Source: Gnetum montanum (Eukaryota; Streptophyta; Gnetopsida; Gnetales; Gnetaceae). From it: a stretch of 64,000 nt of DNA. Made by a program: the position numbers and the translations under genes. Where the stretch lies: positions 59,294 through 123,293 of the forward strand of contig MNCI01011353.1 of assembly GCA_015680685.1 (NCBI GenBank). The letters run 5' to 3'. Below the pieces are notes generated by a model. That model was not told the origin of the DNA. It made no database searches and saw only the letters and a list, made by a program, of their open reading frames with translations. Each line of letters starts with the position of its first letter. Within the stretch, counting starts at the first letter, position 1. This document shows, piece after piece, positions 34,801-46,919 of this stretch.

Positions 34801-37512
34801 TCATGTCGTTCCTAGTGGCGGTGGTTCCTCCATGGGTCTCTTCCCCTTATCTTGTGCTCCAGGTTTTGGAAATTGATGTTTTTGCAGGAGTACTTGGAGC
34901 TTTTCTTCTTCGGTTAAGGGATCCTGTGTTGTTCATGCTAATGCTCGAATGTTTGATAAATTTGACACCTCCCATGGACACAATAGTTGCGGAAACATTT
35001 GGTTGGCCTTGACATACCAAGCTGCAAATAGTTGTCATTCCTCTTCATAGGCTCTCGCTTTGTCCTTGTATTCCTGGTAGTCCGTGAACCATTGAGTCAA
35101 ATCCACTATGACATCCTTTTGTCCTTGGTAGCTAGCCTTGACCACCTCTAGTTTAGAATTTTCCACTTCTAAGTTCTACAGTGTCTTCTTGTGCTTAGTA
35201 AATTCTGTTTCATACTTTGTGTAGGTGGTTGCTACTTGCTTTTTCAATTTTGTTCTTGGACGTCCTACTATCAAGATGGCCAAGTTGGCATACCGTAGGT
35301 TTGCCAACTCCATGTACTCTATAAGGTCTTGTATCTGTAGGTCTTGGCTTTTTAGTTTAGCTTGGTGGACGAAGGCATAAGTATCCAGTATGGTCCACCA
35401 ATTAGTGTTTTGAGCGTTGAGAGTGTTAATATGGGCTTTGGCCATATGGATTTCTTTTGCTATCACATGTTTATACAACCCCACCTAATCTCTAAAGTTC
35501 TCTTTGAGCTTCTCATGTTGCTTGGGCTCATTCTAACATGCACTTATTTTAATTGTCATCTTTTGATGGATCATGTGTACCTTCTCCATTGAGAGGGTTC
35601 TATTTTCTTTTGCCAAGTGATTCATATCTTGGTTGACCCTTATTAATTATTTTTGCAATTGTTGAAAATTTTTTTGGAGAACATTCTTCTGTTTTTCCAC
35701 TATAGTCAACCAGAGATTGTCAGCAACAAGCTATTTATTTTACTCTTGCAAGGCCTTGAGTGCTTTGACATGTGCATATGTTTAAGCTTGTGCCTTGGAA
35801 GAATCCCAATCGACCTTCTCTTTTTTCTCCACCACTCTTTTATTCCCTACTAGCAATTTATTCAGTTGCTCTATTTAGAAGGACTCTAGCTAGTCTGTAA
35901 GGATGAATTGGAATGGATCCCATTGTGCAGCTTGCAGGGTGATGAGTGTTTCTTGGAGTCTTTTTAACTCCTCCTCTACATGCTCAGCCCTGACCTCTAC
36001 CATGATCAGTTTCTCTTTTGTGGAGATGAGGTCTGACTGAGTTGTTGTGACATCTTGAGGGATGTTAAACAAGGACCTCATCACTTGTCTTATTTGCAGC
36101 AACCAATCTAGAACATCCTCATGCTCCGCAAGAATCATCGAGGGACTGGCCAAATTTTGAGCATCGCAAGTTCCTATGAAATCTGCTGGTGGCACAACAG
36201 GGACATTGAATGATTTTTTTATGTGGTTTATGATGACTTCTATAGCTTCCACTACATCTTGGTGCTACATGCCCACTATTGTCGCACCTTCACTAGTTTC
36301 TAATTGCACTTGAAAAGATGCAGCATTCTCAGAGATCTGTTATGACCAGTGTGATTCCCCTCCTATTGTTTGGATAGATACCTAACCCCATGCCCAATCA
36401 CAACTTTTCCAATTGACTATTTCAGTGATGGCCTCATCACAACTTTTCCAATTGACTATTTCAGTGATGGCCTTGAGATGGCTCATCAACAGTTGATAGT
36501 CCTATGGCAGTGGTGGTGGTTGGTCTTACTAGCCTATAATTTGTATGTTGGGTTTTGCTTCTTATTCCTACTTAGGCTCCAATTTCTCACCAACACATTT
36601 CCTTGGGGTTGGTGGCTTTAGTAATTCAGTGAATGAAGCATTTTGGGCTTTTCTAGGGATGTCATTGGTGTACCCTAGAATTCTAGCATGTTGGCATAGC
36701 TTTCTGATGAGATAGGGAAACGACAATGCGAACTTCCCCATCTTACGTTCTTCAAATTAGCTCAAAATTTCTGTAAGATATAAATGGGGTAGGTTAGCAT
36801 TAACCTTCCCCATCAAGATGGCACTTCCTCTAGCCACATATGTGGAAATTATATTTAAACCTTTTGTTGGGAAAATGTGATATGTGCCAATTTTGAAGTA
36901 GATTCTCTCTTCAAGTGTTAGCTCTCCATATGCTTTGTCTTCCTTGCCATATGTCCTTTTCAACCATATCTTCCGCACATTAACATTGAAATGAGTGGAC
37001 AAGTGAGCAACTTTTGGCCCTATATTTAGAAGATTTAGAACTTCCAAAATGGCTTTGGTAAAGAAATCAATAGAAACACCACCAATATCAATGGTGGTGC
37101 CTTCTTCTTTATTGGGCCAAAATTTGTATGTCTCTCCCAAGTACCAATCACCACTTTTAAAGAGAATAGGCCATAGTGGGGACCCTTTAAGTTGGTCTTG
37201 GACTACTTTGGGAGCAAACTCAATGAAAGGTCCAAAGTTGAGTTCCACAATCACAACTACTGACATGGACCTTTCATGAATTACTTGAACAAATTCCAGA
37301 AAGAACATGAGATGTTGTCCTTGTTCAAGTGCTTTGCCATGTCCTCTTTTGGCATGTCTCAATTGCATAGTAACAGGAGGTTCCTGGTGGATGCTGAATG
37401 ATTGTGTCTCCTATTCTATACGTTCCTTGAGGGACTCTTGGCCTCTGCCTCTCCTTGGCTATTTGGATGCACCCTCAGAGGGTCCTCTTTGCTGTTCTCT
37501 TTTAGGGACCAT
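34801..37512 (-). pseudogene. Copy A extra ORF (about 904 codons, broken)
   Basis: From ATG at 37512 (MVPKREQQRGPSEG) to TGA at 34801 the span is 2712 bp, an exact multiple of three, but it is interrupted by stops and frame changes. Residues about 40-260 form a globular domain (FGPFIEFAPKVVQ, YKFWPNKEEGTTIDIGGVSI, ERIYFKIGTYHIFPTKG, NANLPHLYLTEI), resembling the plant transposon protein domain of retrotransposon extra ORFs. A variable linker follows, then a long Lys/Glu/Leu/Gln-rich helical part (about 420-860, probable coiled coil), and an end in KGKRPMEEPPPLGTT. It sits where Athila elements carry their env-like ORF, but I see no membrane segment. Longest uninterrupted piece is 203 codons (37368-36757). 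Copies B, C and E match it in order. Confidence 0.75.
36401..36478 (-). repeat. In-frame 39-bp tandem duplication inside the copy A ORF
   Basis: CAACTTTTCCAATTGACTAT begins units at 36401 and 36440. On the coding strand this duplicates 13 residues (AITEIVNWKSCDE). It lies in the linker between the globular and helical parts. Confidence 0.9.
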
Positions 37513-39290
37513 CTGCAATCACATGGAACGATTATTAGTAAGGCTATTTACAAAATTTGATTTATACCTTACTCCTTGCTTTAATAGATTCATTTCTTTC
37601 TTAGTGTGATTTAGAGTTAGGTATTTTCATAGAAATTCCCCTAAAAGTTTTGATATTGGGCCTCATTTTGATTAGGTGATTCCAAAAAATAATTTTCATG
37701 GTTTGGGTAAAGAGATAAAATTAATTTGGCAACCGTTTCTAACAATTTTAAGCTCACTTACCCTTATGATATCCTTTAGGAAATGATGAATCTTGAAAAA
37801 ACTACATGCAAATTAGAACATACCCTTCCCCCACGACTAAGTGAAACACTTTGAATTCGAGTAGGCTTGAGTGAAATGAGAATCGGAGTGTTAATGAGAA
37901 AGCTATAGATGTTTGAATGGTAGGTGCACAAGCTTGACAATTCATGAAAGAAAATTTCAACAACTCCCCTTGCATGAATAGTGAAGAATGATGTTGATGT
38001 GCATGCAGGTCCATATATATAGTATTTATAGATGTGATATTGCATACCTGATAGCAGGGACCTGATATCATGTTGGAGCTGATATCACGACTGTTTTGAA
38101 ATAGGGTACTTGGAAAAATTGATAAATTTTTAAATTTCCAAGGCCAAAAATGAGGGATTTAAGGTTGAGTTGAAAGATCTAGGGTAACGTTTAAAGAAAG
38201 ATAAGGGCACCAAGAGTGTAATGAGGTGAAATTTAACAATGAAATTCATGAATAGGATGACGAAAAAGGACATGTAGTGGTTCACAAGAACATTTGAATT
38301 AGAAGGATGATAAAGGAAAGAATAACATTAGCAATGCAGTATGTGGAGGGTATAAAATGATGTGATGATGATGTTCAATGAGGGCAAATTACAAAAGTTA
38401 CGTAAGTGGGTCCTCCCCAAAGCAGGTTCCTACCTATCATGCCCTTATGTAACCACACCTAAAAATGTCTATAGGCACTAAAAGGGGTTAAATGTAATCC
38501 ACACCAATTCCACAAAACACACACATGTAGATACAACCATGATGAGATATGAGTTCAATGTTACACAAGACACGAGTCACAAATACATGAACAGTGAGAT
38601 GAGGAAAATTGTAGAAGGGATTGCAGAGATGGAGACATAAGGTAATTGACCCACGGAACAATGAATCGTGAGTGTAGGGCATGATTAATGTGTCATTAGC
38701 ATGTTGCTCCAAAATCATGACCAAGTCCATTCCTTCGATTAGTGACATTGCATTGTTTCATCCATTGATGAACAACTAGAAGAGCTCCATGACAACAAGT
38801 CATACAAACACTTGGCATTTTGTCCATGGGAGGAGTGATTTGGAATTTCTCAATGGCACATTTTTTTCTTGATCTTTTCTTTCTTTCTCCTTCTTCGTTT
38901 TAGCTACTTTGGCACTGTGTCCATTCCAGCAGTGAACTGGAGAAGTTGCCAATCTTCAAGAATGGGTGCATTTCTTTCTATTGGAACCCCCAAAACCATA
39001 TTGAGTTTCTTTATTGAGTGTCGTTATTACTCCTACTCCTAGTTTTCGTTAGATCTACAAGGATCTTAGTACAAACAGGCTGCATGTTAACACCTATAGA
39101 TGTCACCAAAAAGAATCCACAAGTCCCCTTGATGTCACACCCTGGCCTTTCCCTCTTAGTCCATCATTTTTCCCCTTGGGCATAATAAGCAAAAAATTAC
39201 TTTTAAGTTTTCATGATTACATGTATATCATCCTACTGAGAGTAGAACCTCTTATTAATAGAATGGTTGGGTGGATGTTGTTGGCGTACT
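37513..39290 (-). mobile_element. Copy A leader upstream of the extra ORF
   Basis: Non-coding on the minus strand. It matches the E leader (52190-53845) and B leader (58075-59465) in order: a GTGACATCA...GGACTTGTGG block (39150-39100), the AGAAAGA..TG.ACCCAT motif (38985-38951), a GCCTATA..ATTTTTAGG..GG block with TCC.CCCAAAG (38490-38410), then the promoter-like module. Homology is lost near 39290, so copy A is truncated there and lacks gag, primer site and 5' LTR. Confidence 0.7.
38030..38100 (-). promoter_or_regulatory. Copy A internal promoter-like module
   Basis: The minus strand carries CGTGATATCAGC, CATGATATCAGG, GGTATGCAATATC and then TATAAATA (38040-38033), about 520 bp before the ORF start. 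GGTATGCAATATC also occurs in the copy A LTR U3 next to its own TATAAATA, so the module looks like a second U3 promoter. Equivalents lie at 58543-58620 (B) and 53250-53294 (E). Confidence 0.55.
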
Positions 39291-41391
39291 ATCGAAATAA
39301 TTAGTCACTTGAGACTTGATAGCATAGAACAACACCTCAACCAATGAGTCACATGAGTGTTTTATTCATAGATGAGATTACCCATAAAAAAGATAAAACA
39401 AAAAATTGAAAGATGAAAATCTAGAAAAACAAAAATTGTAAAATTGAAGAAAAGGAAAAACATTTATTAATTCTACATGTTAGAATGGGGGATATCCCCC
39501 ATTTCTTATTTACAATGCAAAATTTTGGAGTTCTAACACACAAGAAGAGTTCCAACACCTCAGTCTTGTAACAAAAGTTGTTTACTTCACAATATTCTAT
39601 TCCATTAGATAAATTTACCTTTTTAGTTATATTTAAACAATATTATTTATTTTGGCCCTATAGAGTTCAGAATATTAAAAAAATAATTAGAAGTACACAT
39701 TAGAGGAGATTCTAGGTAGTTTAATCTATTTTGTATCAATGTCAAATTCTATCAACAAGAAGAATAGAAAAAAATAGATAATTGATATAAAGTAGTAGTA
39801 TTTTATGTGATAAAAAATGTACTAGTAAAATAAGAAGAAAAAAAGGATGCTAGAAAAATAATGAATCTTGCTATTTTACATATTGTTGAATATTGGGGGT
39901 AAAAAGACCCAGATGCTTAACAAATCAATGTAGAAATATGAATAGCTTAATATTACCAATATAGAAATAACACCTTAATATGATTTCATGCTATTCAATG
40001 AGATCAAATAATCATCCACTCAAAAAAATATGTATGAGGCATACTATTATACCCACATTTTCTACTCCTAATCAACAACCATAAGCTTGCATAGGCTATT
40101 ACTTCATCCTCATCAAAGTTTAGCCTTTATTCCCTATAAAGGCCCAGATCTTAATTACTCCTATTCCAATCCCTTCTACATTGCCTTGACCTAAGAAGAT
40201 CATTAGTCAATGTAAGCACATTGCAATTATTTGTTCAAATCTAGAAATTTCAACTAACTTCTTATTAGTAATAGCTAGGCCACCATCATTGCTAACCATT
40301 CATATGTCCTTAAAATTCAACATTTCTACATCACTCTAGGTCCCATTGATGATATTAACTTGGTAGTGTTGGTCGGGTTTTGGTCACATATGTTCAACAT
40401 CTAAAATCTCTCAAAATGGTAGATGCAATGTAGAAGGGTTTTGGGCCAACTTTAGAATTAAAAAAAAAATTATGATTTTTTGAGGATTTTTCCATTACAA
40501 CCTAGGGTTTCTTCTAGCTAAATTTTCACAAAAAATTAGGTTTTTTAGCACTTGTATGTGCAATCCTGTTGATGAACCTAGGTTTGTTTTGGCCATTTTC
40601 ACTACATCTATGGTAGAAAATAATTTTTAGAAACTTCTTTAGATTTTTCCTAGCCATGGGAGCCTACATTGGTCAATTTGTAATTGGGATGTAGGGGTTG
40701 GGATTTTTTTTTCTAGCCTATGTTGGTAGCATTTGAGTGCTTGTGAATTTTTTTTTCCATTTTTCAATTTTAATTTAAGTAGAATTCATAGTTATGTTCA
40801 TGAATTTTAATTAGCTTATAGTTTTGTTTCCCTTTTCAGAGTTGGAAATTTTTTATGTTTTATTAGTTTTAATGCTAATTCATGCTCTAATGGTATAGGA
40901 TCTTGATAAATGAAAATGGTGGCTCTAACAACATTTCCTTCCTTCCTTTCATGGTTTTTTCTAAAATATTAGTCTTGATAATGTGTTATCATCTCTGGTG
41001 TTTTATAGTTGCTTAGCTGGTTGCTACATTTGTAGCTTGAGAGACTATGTATCGTCTCCTTGTATTTCATTGTGTAAGCATGATTACTGTCATGGGATGC
41101 CTAGTCATGTTGGACATTCATGATGTTGCATTTTGACTAGTTTAACACTCCTTCTTAATCAAAAATTTTTAATTATTTTTTATATTTTTTTATGTTTTAT
41201 ACTTTTATGTAAAGAGTCTACAAGTTAAAACAATAGTAAAAGACAAGGTCAGAAAGTAAAACTCTATAATATAATGGAATAAAATGAAAACTATAAAACC
41301 TAGTGTAAACATCCAAGTAAAGATTGTAAACAATGTTATTAAGTAAACAAGCCATGTGTAAATACAAGAAAGTAGATTCTATCCTATATTA
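39291..41391. other. AT-rich DNA without recognised gene
   Basis: No domain-bearing frame. It holds a perfect 20-bp palindrome, AATGGGGGATATCCCCCATT, at 39484-39503. T-rich stretches dominate 40440-41170. Confidence 0.4.
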
Positions 41392-41546
41392 GCAATTTTA
41401 GGCCCTGGTAAGCCATGTTATCACTAGTTTTAGGTCTTGGCAGGCCATGATCATACCAATTTTAGGCCCTGGTAGGCCATGGGGTCACTAGTTTTAGGTC
41501 GTAACAAGCCATGGTATCACTAGTTTTGGGCCTTGGTAGGCCATTG
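41392..41546 (-). repeat. Tandem repeat, about 32-bp unit
   Basis: Five imperfect units of the form TTTTAGGyCyTGGTAGGCC / ATG.TATCACTAG. On the minus strand they resemble the post-integrase units at 6405-6500, so they probably mark the 3' untranslated part of a Tat-like element whose pol has been lost from this locus. Confidence 0.75.
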
Positions 41547-41799
41547 TTAAGTTTTCTAACAAGCATGAGATAGCCTCAAAAGAGAATACAAGAATAAAGT
41601 AAAGAGTGAAACATGATATAAGGCTACAGAAGTGGACATATGGTTATTGACAAAGGAATGAATAAGATGTTTGTGATGGATTTGTCGCTTAAACTCTAAT
41701 AGATCAAGAAATCCATTTTGCATGATCTTGTGTTCATCATTCTTTTTCAATATGATAAGTGATGGGTGTTCTTGTTAGTTTTCCAATGTTATAAAGTTG

Positions 41800-43563
41800 G
41801 CAATGTTAGCATTATTGTTATCATTGGACCCAGCTTGGATATCTAGAGTTTCATATGGAAACTTCACCTTCATTCCTCATTCAATGTTGATATTGTTCAA
41901 AAATGGTAGAAGCATGCTATCATCATGGATTATAATTTCACCATTCTTATGGTGAATCTCTTGATGTATAGCAGATGAGACTAGTCAAAGCTTAGCTAAT
42001 CATGGTCTTCCTATGATCAAGTTAAAAGCAAGTATCTCTTTAGCTACTAGGAAGTTGGTGGATGTTGAAAATTATTCTCTAGCCAAAAATTCCAAGGAGA
42101 TAACACCTTATATGTCTATCCATAACCCATTAAATGACTTAAGTGTGGAGGTATAAGTCTCCTAAATATTTCTACTGAGGGCTAGTTTCTCAATAATGGT
42201 AAATAGTATCATGTTGGTTGCTGCCTTGTCATCCACATGAACATGATGAATCTTATACTTTCCAACACATATGGTAATGAGGAGAGGAGTAGATAGTACT
42301 TGTTCTTTTAGTAGGTTAATTTTCACTTCTTTGTCATGAAATTTAAGCATAGGTTGATGCTTGGTTTCTCTAAACTAAGTTTGCTAAATGACAAAGTGAA
42401 TGGATTCTTTGCTAGCAAGCATATCTTCACTTATAGGAATAGAGGTCAACATTTGAACTAGCACATCTCTATGAGTAGGAGAAGTCATGACTAGGTTGTT
42501 TCAATGGTGTGTTCTTTTATTTCAAGGATCATTTGGCTTGTTTGATTATTGTAATGAAATTCTTTTCCTTGGTGTATGATATTTTAGCCTTAGAAGCCCT
42601 AATTTTTTTTCATTCTTTCTAGAAGTTTCAGTTTCTATCTTAATGGGTATTGCTTGGGCTTCTTGCTCATACCTAGTTAATCTCTCTTAGTTGATTGGTT
42701 GATGTTGTTTGAGTAATGAAGTTCATAGGCAGGGCTACTCTTAATGTAGGTTTTGGTGGGTTAGCCTACTTAGTATGTGACTTGACGATAGATTGTTTTC
42801 ATCACTGTTGTGATATTGATTTCTTATTAACTAATGAGCATTGACCATGGTTTGTTGCTGGTTTTCATATAGATGGTAGAGGAATCCAAATAATAAATGA
42901 TTCCCTAGCTTTAGGTAGATTGATAATGCTTTGTTTATGTTGTGAAGTTGTTGCCATTAAAGGTGGAACATGTATAACAAAAAGCTCTTTGGGGGTTAGA
43001 GGTGGTGGTACATGTATAAAAAAGGAAACTTTTGGCTTTATATCTTGGGATTGAGATGAAACCTTGATGAGAAATAGTTCTCTGGGAGAAATAGACTAGT
43101 GGGACATTGTGAACAGGGCTATGGTGTAAGAGTTACTGTTGGTGTTTGGAGAGTTAGGTTCATTTAGCACCAACTCTCCCTAATCAATCATCTTTTGTAG
43201 ATCATCTTTCAATGCTAGGAAAAAATTAGTATTGTGACTAGCTACTTATTGATAATGGAAAAACCTCTCAAGCTTGAAGCATTTTTATAGTGTTGGATCA
43301 TCTTTGGTTACTACCATTGGATGTCTAGCTATCTCACAAAGACAGTCATATCTCTTACAAGCATCCTCATTGAAACACCTTAAACAAACTTCTATGTTGT
43401 AATGTAAAGGCTTGTAGCCTAAAATTTCATTGTAATTTGATGAAAATATAAAGGCAGATACAATTACCTTATTTTCCCCAAAGATCCTATATGGTAGTCT
43501 TGTATCAATAGTTTTAAGAAATTTATGAATGTAAAAATGATATTTGTAGTCCATAAGATACAA
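41800..43563 (-). pseudogene. Tat-like gag-protease region, broken
   Basis: The minus strand reads, in pieces, CEIARHPMVVTKDDPTL (about 43335-43285), DDLQKMIDQGELVLNEPNSP, and a protease-like segment PLLITICVGKYKIHHVHVDD followed by KAATNMI (42285-42200). The VDD-G-A-A-x-N motif of gypsy protease has Lys in place of Gly. RT and integrase would be expected to the left, but the tandem units at 41.4-41.55 kb follow instead, so pol has been deleted or was never present. The element meets the plus-strand LTR at 43.6 kb head to head. Confidence 0.55.
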
Positions 43564-43589
43564 ATCCCATGCATCTCATCTTATGAACA

Positions 43590-44614
43590 TAAAAAATTCC
43601 TTACAAGCCATAAGTATTGTGTATTATAGCTTGTGGAAGAATAAAGAATGTCCCACAAGTTGCAAATTCTATGTATGCTAGCTTGTGAAAGCCAAAAAGG
43701 CTTCATAGGCTATGAAATTTGACATTTTTGTCTCATATGATGGGCACCTCAGCTACACATGATGGGAAACATATGAGATTAGTGTGTTGGACATGGGCTT
43801 TGGCTCCACAGGATGGATGATGCAGTCCCATATGATGAGCAATGTATGAGGTTAGCATGTGTGATTTGGACTTTAGCTCCACATGATGGATGATGTAGTT
43901 CCACATGATGGATAACATATGAGGTTAGTGTGTGGGAATTGGGCTTTCAGCCCACACACTACACTTTGACTAGGAAGCCATTCATAATGCTTAAAATTGT
44001 AACAAATGTAAGCGTCTTAGATTCAAAAACTATAAATGCTAGATCCAAGATCTCATTTAGGACTTTTGGAGGGTAATTTTCATAGAGATCACTTAGTAAA
44101 GATTTGGTAGCAGGTTCTAGCAATGTTTTGACAACACCATAGAATGGTGATTTCTAAGGGTAGTAACAAGAGTAGGATTTGGCAAAGTTGCAGATCAAGT
44201 TGGGAGAAAAGTGCTGGTTCTACATAGGACACACTCTACCAACTGCACTAATTGCAATCAACACATTGATTTTCTTAGGCTTTCAAGCCTTTGATCTATA
44301 CTCTCAAACCCTTCTATTCTTATGTTGATATTCATTATTTAATATAAGATTTGTAGCTATTCCTATTTAGCCTTATTATTTTCTCATTTTATTTACCCTC
44401 AGTTCTAATGTATTAGTTTTATTTTACATGATTTTATTACGTTTTTACTTGTATTTCAACAAAATTAATAACAAACTTCCCATGTCCATGGGTAATTAAC
44501 AAGATTTTTGAGGATGCTCTGGATTCTTTTTGAGGCCCATGGGTCCACAAGTTAAACTATCTCACATAGGATCCTTTAATTTTCAAACACAAATTTTTTT
44601 TGTCATTACAGTTT
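43590..44614 (+). repeat. 5' LTR of a second Tat-like element (copy G)
   Basis: Its U3 (43731-43980) is built from imperfect CACATGATGG / CATATGAGGTTAG units, as LTR 1 is built from minirepeats. The 3' part (44330-44610) aligns in order with 7860-8134 of LTR 1, including ACAAAC.CCC, a CCATGGG/CCAACCAGGG segment and TAGGATC. A primer-binding-site-like GGCACTAGGAGGATC follows at 44617. The left boundary is approximate. Confidence 0.55.
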
Positions 44615-44615
44615 T

Positions 44616-44631
44616 TGGCACTAGGAGGATC
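44616..44631 (+). promoter_or_regulatory. Probable primer-binding site of copy G
   Basis: TGGCACTAGGAGGATC directly follows the LTR. It starts TGG, as needed to pair with a tRNA CCA end. I do not assign the tRNA. Confidence 0.45.
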
Positions 44632-44714
44632 TCTACTAAAATCCATTGTGAACTTCCTTTTCTTGCATTGTTCTTCAACTTGTGAGCTCATCTAGTCAAA
44701 TAAAAGTATATTTT

Positions 44715-45050
44715 GGATTTTCCTAAAACCCATTATATGGGCTAAAAAACCATCATGCGGGTAGAAAGCTCATCATCTAGGCAGAAAATCCATTGTGTGG
44801 TCTTGTGTCCAATTTCATTTATAACTTTAACGTCTATCTTGGGTTTTCTTGAAAACCCATCATATGGGCTAAAAACATCATGTGGACAAAAAGTCCAACA
44901 TTTGGGCTAAAAGCCCATCATGTGGATAGAAAGCCCACCGTGTTGGCTGAAAACCCATCATGTGGGCTGAAAAATCAGTTGTGTAAGCTGAGAAACCCAT
45001 TGTGTAGCCTTGATAACTACTGTTATCCTCTACTAGGTTTTTCAAAGTGT
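44715..45050. repeat. Minisatellite in the copy G leader, unit about 22 bp
   Basis: Around a dozen degenerate units of CCCATCATGTGGGCTGAAAA type, in two blocks (44728-44806 and 44852-45012), interrupted by a TTGTGTCC...TAACTTT spacer. Each unit is partly self-complementary (CCCA..TGGG). Confidence 0.75.
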
Positions 45051-45179
45051 GTTGGGCTTTTCTAAAATCCATCATGTAGAATACTAAAATCCTAGGAAAC
45101 CATTATCATCTTGGTCAATTCATTAGCCCATTGTATTTTATGTCGTTTACCTCCATTATTGTTCTACACCATATTATTG

Positions 45180-46225
45180 ATATGAGTGCTAACTAGCAGT
45201 TCACCCGTATTTAGTATCCAAAAGATCCCATCATGATGGAACATGGACAATCCCTTAGGAACCTAGGACATGATCAAGTGCATGCAACAATCACTTAGGA
45301 ATATTATAACTTCATCTATGTGAAGATCTAGGCTGGCCTCTGCATCCTATGCAAAGAGTTAAACTCTAAGAGTGTGTTTGCGATCATTGACAAGAGTGGA
45401 AAGGAATACATTCCTTCCACATATGATAAGATAGTGCTTTTTAAAGCTTATATCCACATGCTAGCCCACCTAGTAGATGATAATGAGGAAGTGGTAGTGA
45501 ATGAAGGGTCTAGCCTAGAATGTGAAAGAGATGATTAGGAGGAGTTTGGAGGATACTATGAGGAAGAGGCCCAAGGAAAAGAAAACTTACAAACATCCAT
45601 GCTTGACTTTATGATTAACCCCTTATATAATACATAAGTAACACCTATCTCTTTCTTTGAGTAGACTTCAGACCCTATCTCCAAAGTTTCCTCTATATTT
45701 ACAGGTCTTCCAATTATCACCCAACCCAATGTCATGTGACTACCCTAAAGTGTACCTTCTATGCCTCTTCCATTCACTACTATAGTAGGCCCCTCTTCGG
45801 AACCTTAAGTCATGCCAACTTCTAGCATACCTTTTACTTCCTTTACCTTGTAAATCCCTATCTAGACATCGTTATCCTTGTTTAACTAGTAATGGAAAGT
45901 AGGCCTTATCTCCTAGTGCCACAACCTATCCTCTAGCCCCAAGCCATCCCACCATCCATGCAACCAACCTTGCAACCTATATAGCCTACAAAAGTGCCTC
46001 AAAGCTTGGATTAGGCCTTCTAGCTAATCCAAAGCCCCATCAACAAATTAAAGAAACTTGAGGCTAGCTCCACAAAAATGGTAAAAGTCATGAACATTTA
46101 CCAAGATGACCCAATTAATCCCAATGTTTCCTAGATAACCCTTTCCTATGGGATACTGGTCCCTCATATCATCATGTATAATGGTGAAAGTGATCCTAAA
46201 GAGCACATCATTACCTCAAATCGAT
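45180..46225 (+). pseudogene. Copy G gag fragment, broken
   Basis: The frame reads CKELNSKSVFAIIDKSGKEY, IPSTYDKIVLFKAYIHMLAH, LVDDNEEVVVNEGS and an acidic EEFGGYYEEEAQ, then a Pro/Ser/Thr-rich linker, and finally NIYQDDPINPN and VPHIIMYNGESDPKEHI (to about 46205), resembling the gag core of plant gypsy elements where a Y/F-D/N-G-x-x-D-P motif opens the retrotransposon gag domain. Homology stops near 46230. Several stops interrupt it. Confidence 0.6.
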
Positions 46226-46229
46226 TTCC

Positions 46230-46919
46230 AATTATGTCGGCCGGAAAATGACGGTTCCCTACATTTTGCTCAAAAGGTAATGGCAGTTAGAGCCTGATAT
46301 CATGGCCAGTGACGTCTCAAACTTATATACGTGGCCGTCAAATTAGGCTGCGTTTGGCATGACCATGAGCACGATTAGATTTTTTCCTCCTCTTTGATTT
46401 TTGAAGTTAAAGTTGAATGGGCTGCACTGGGAATAGTTTTCATGCACCTTTCCGACAAATCAAATCAGTTTTCTAAGAAGCTTTTAAATTTTCATGGTAT
46501 CACAGCATGACAGCCGTATCCCAGTAATAAAGAAAAGAAAAAAGATATTCAGTGTAAAATTAACAATTTTCACAGCAATAGTTTCACCAAAGTTTTTAGC
46601 GAAAATGCTTTGTTGAAAAAAACATGTAATTGATGCCCTAGTGAGATTATACTATATTTACCAACACCCCCTTACCCGATGGCAAAGACATTGGCGGACT
46701 TAGCAAAGTAGTTTTCTCGATATTCTGTTGTTTCCTGTTAGGGTATACATACCATATCAACGTTGTCTTAACGTTGTCGAGTATCCTCAGGAATACTCAT
46801 CTGGGCACCACGCCTTCAATGAAGTAATATATCTACATCGATGAAAAGATAGGAGCATGATATGAAACCGAGCTCTCTTAAGTTATGTATACATTTATAG
46901 AAGGACAATTATAATTACA
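46230..46919. other. Sequence beyond the copy G truncation, no recognised gene
   Basis: Starts GTCGGCCGGAAAATGACGG and is less AT-rich than its surroundings at first. It contains a common plant-repeat-like GGCTGCGTTTGGCATG. No domain found. Confidence 0.35.

Noticed and set aside
39484-39503. Perfect 20-bp palindrome AATGGGGGATATCCCCCATT
   Set aside because: Striking, but isolated, with no flanking promoter, gene or repeat partner; could be chance in AT-rich DNA with a short GC core.
41392-41546. Regularly spaced repeats as a CRISPR array
   Set aside because: Units are contiguous and degenerate, without unique spacers, in a plant-like genome; they are tandem repeats of a retroelement.
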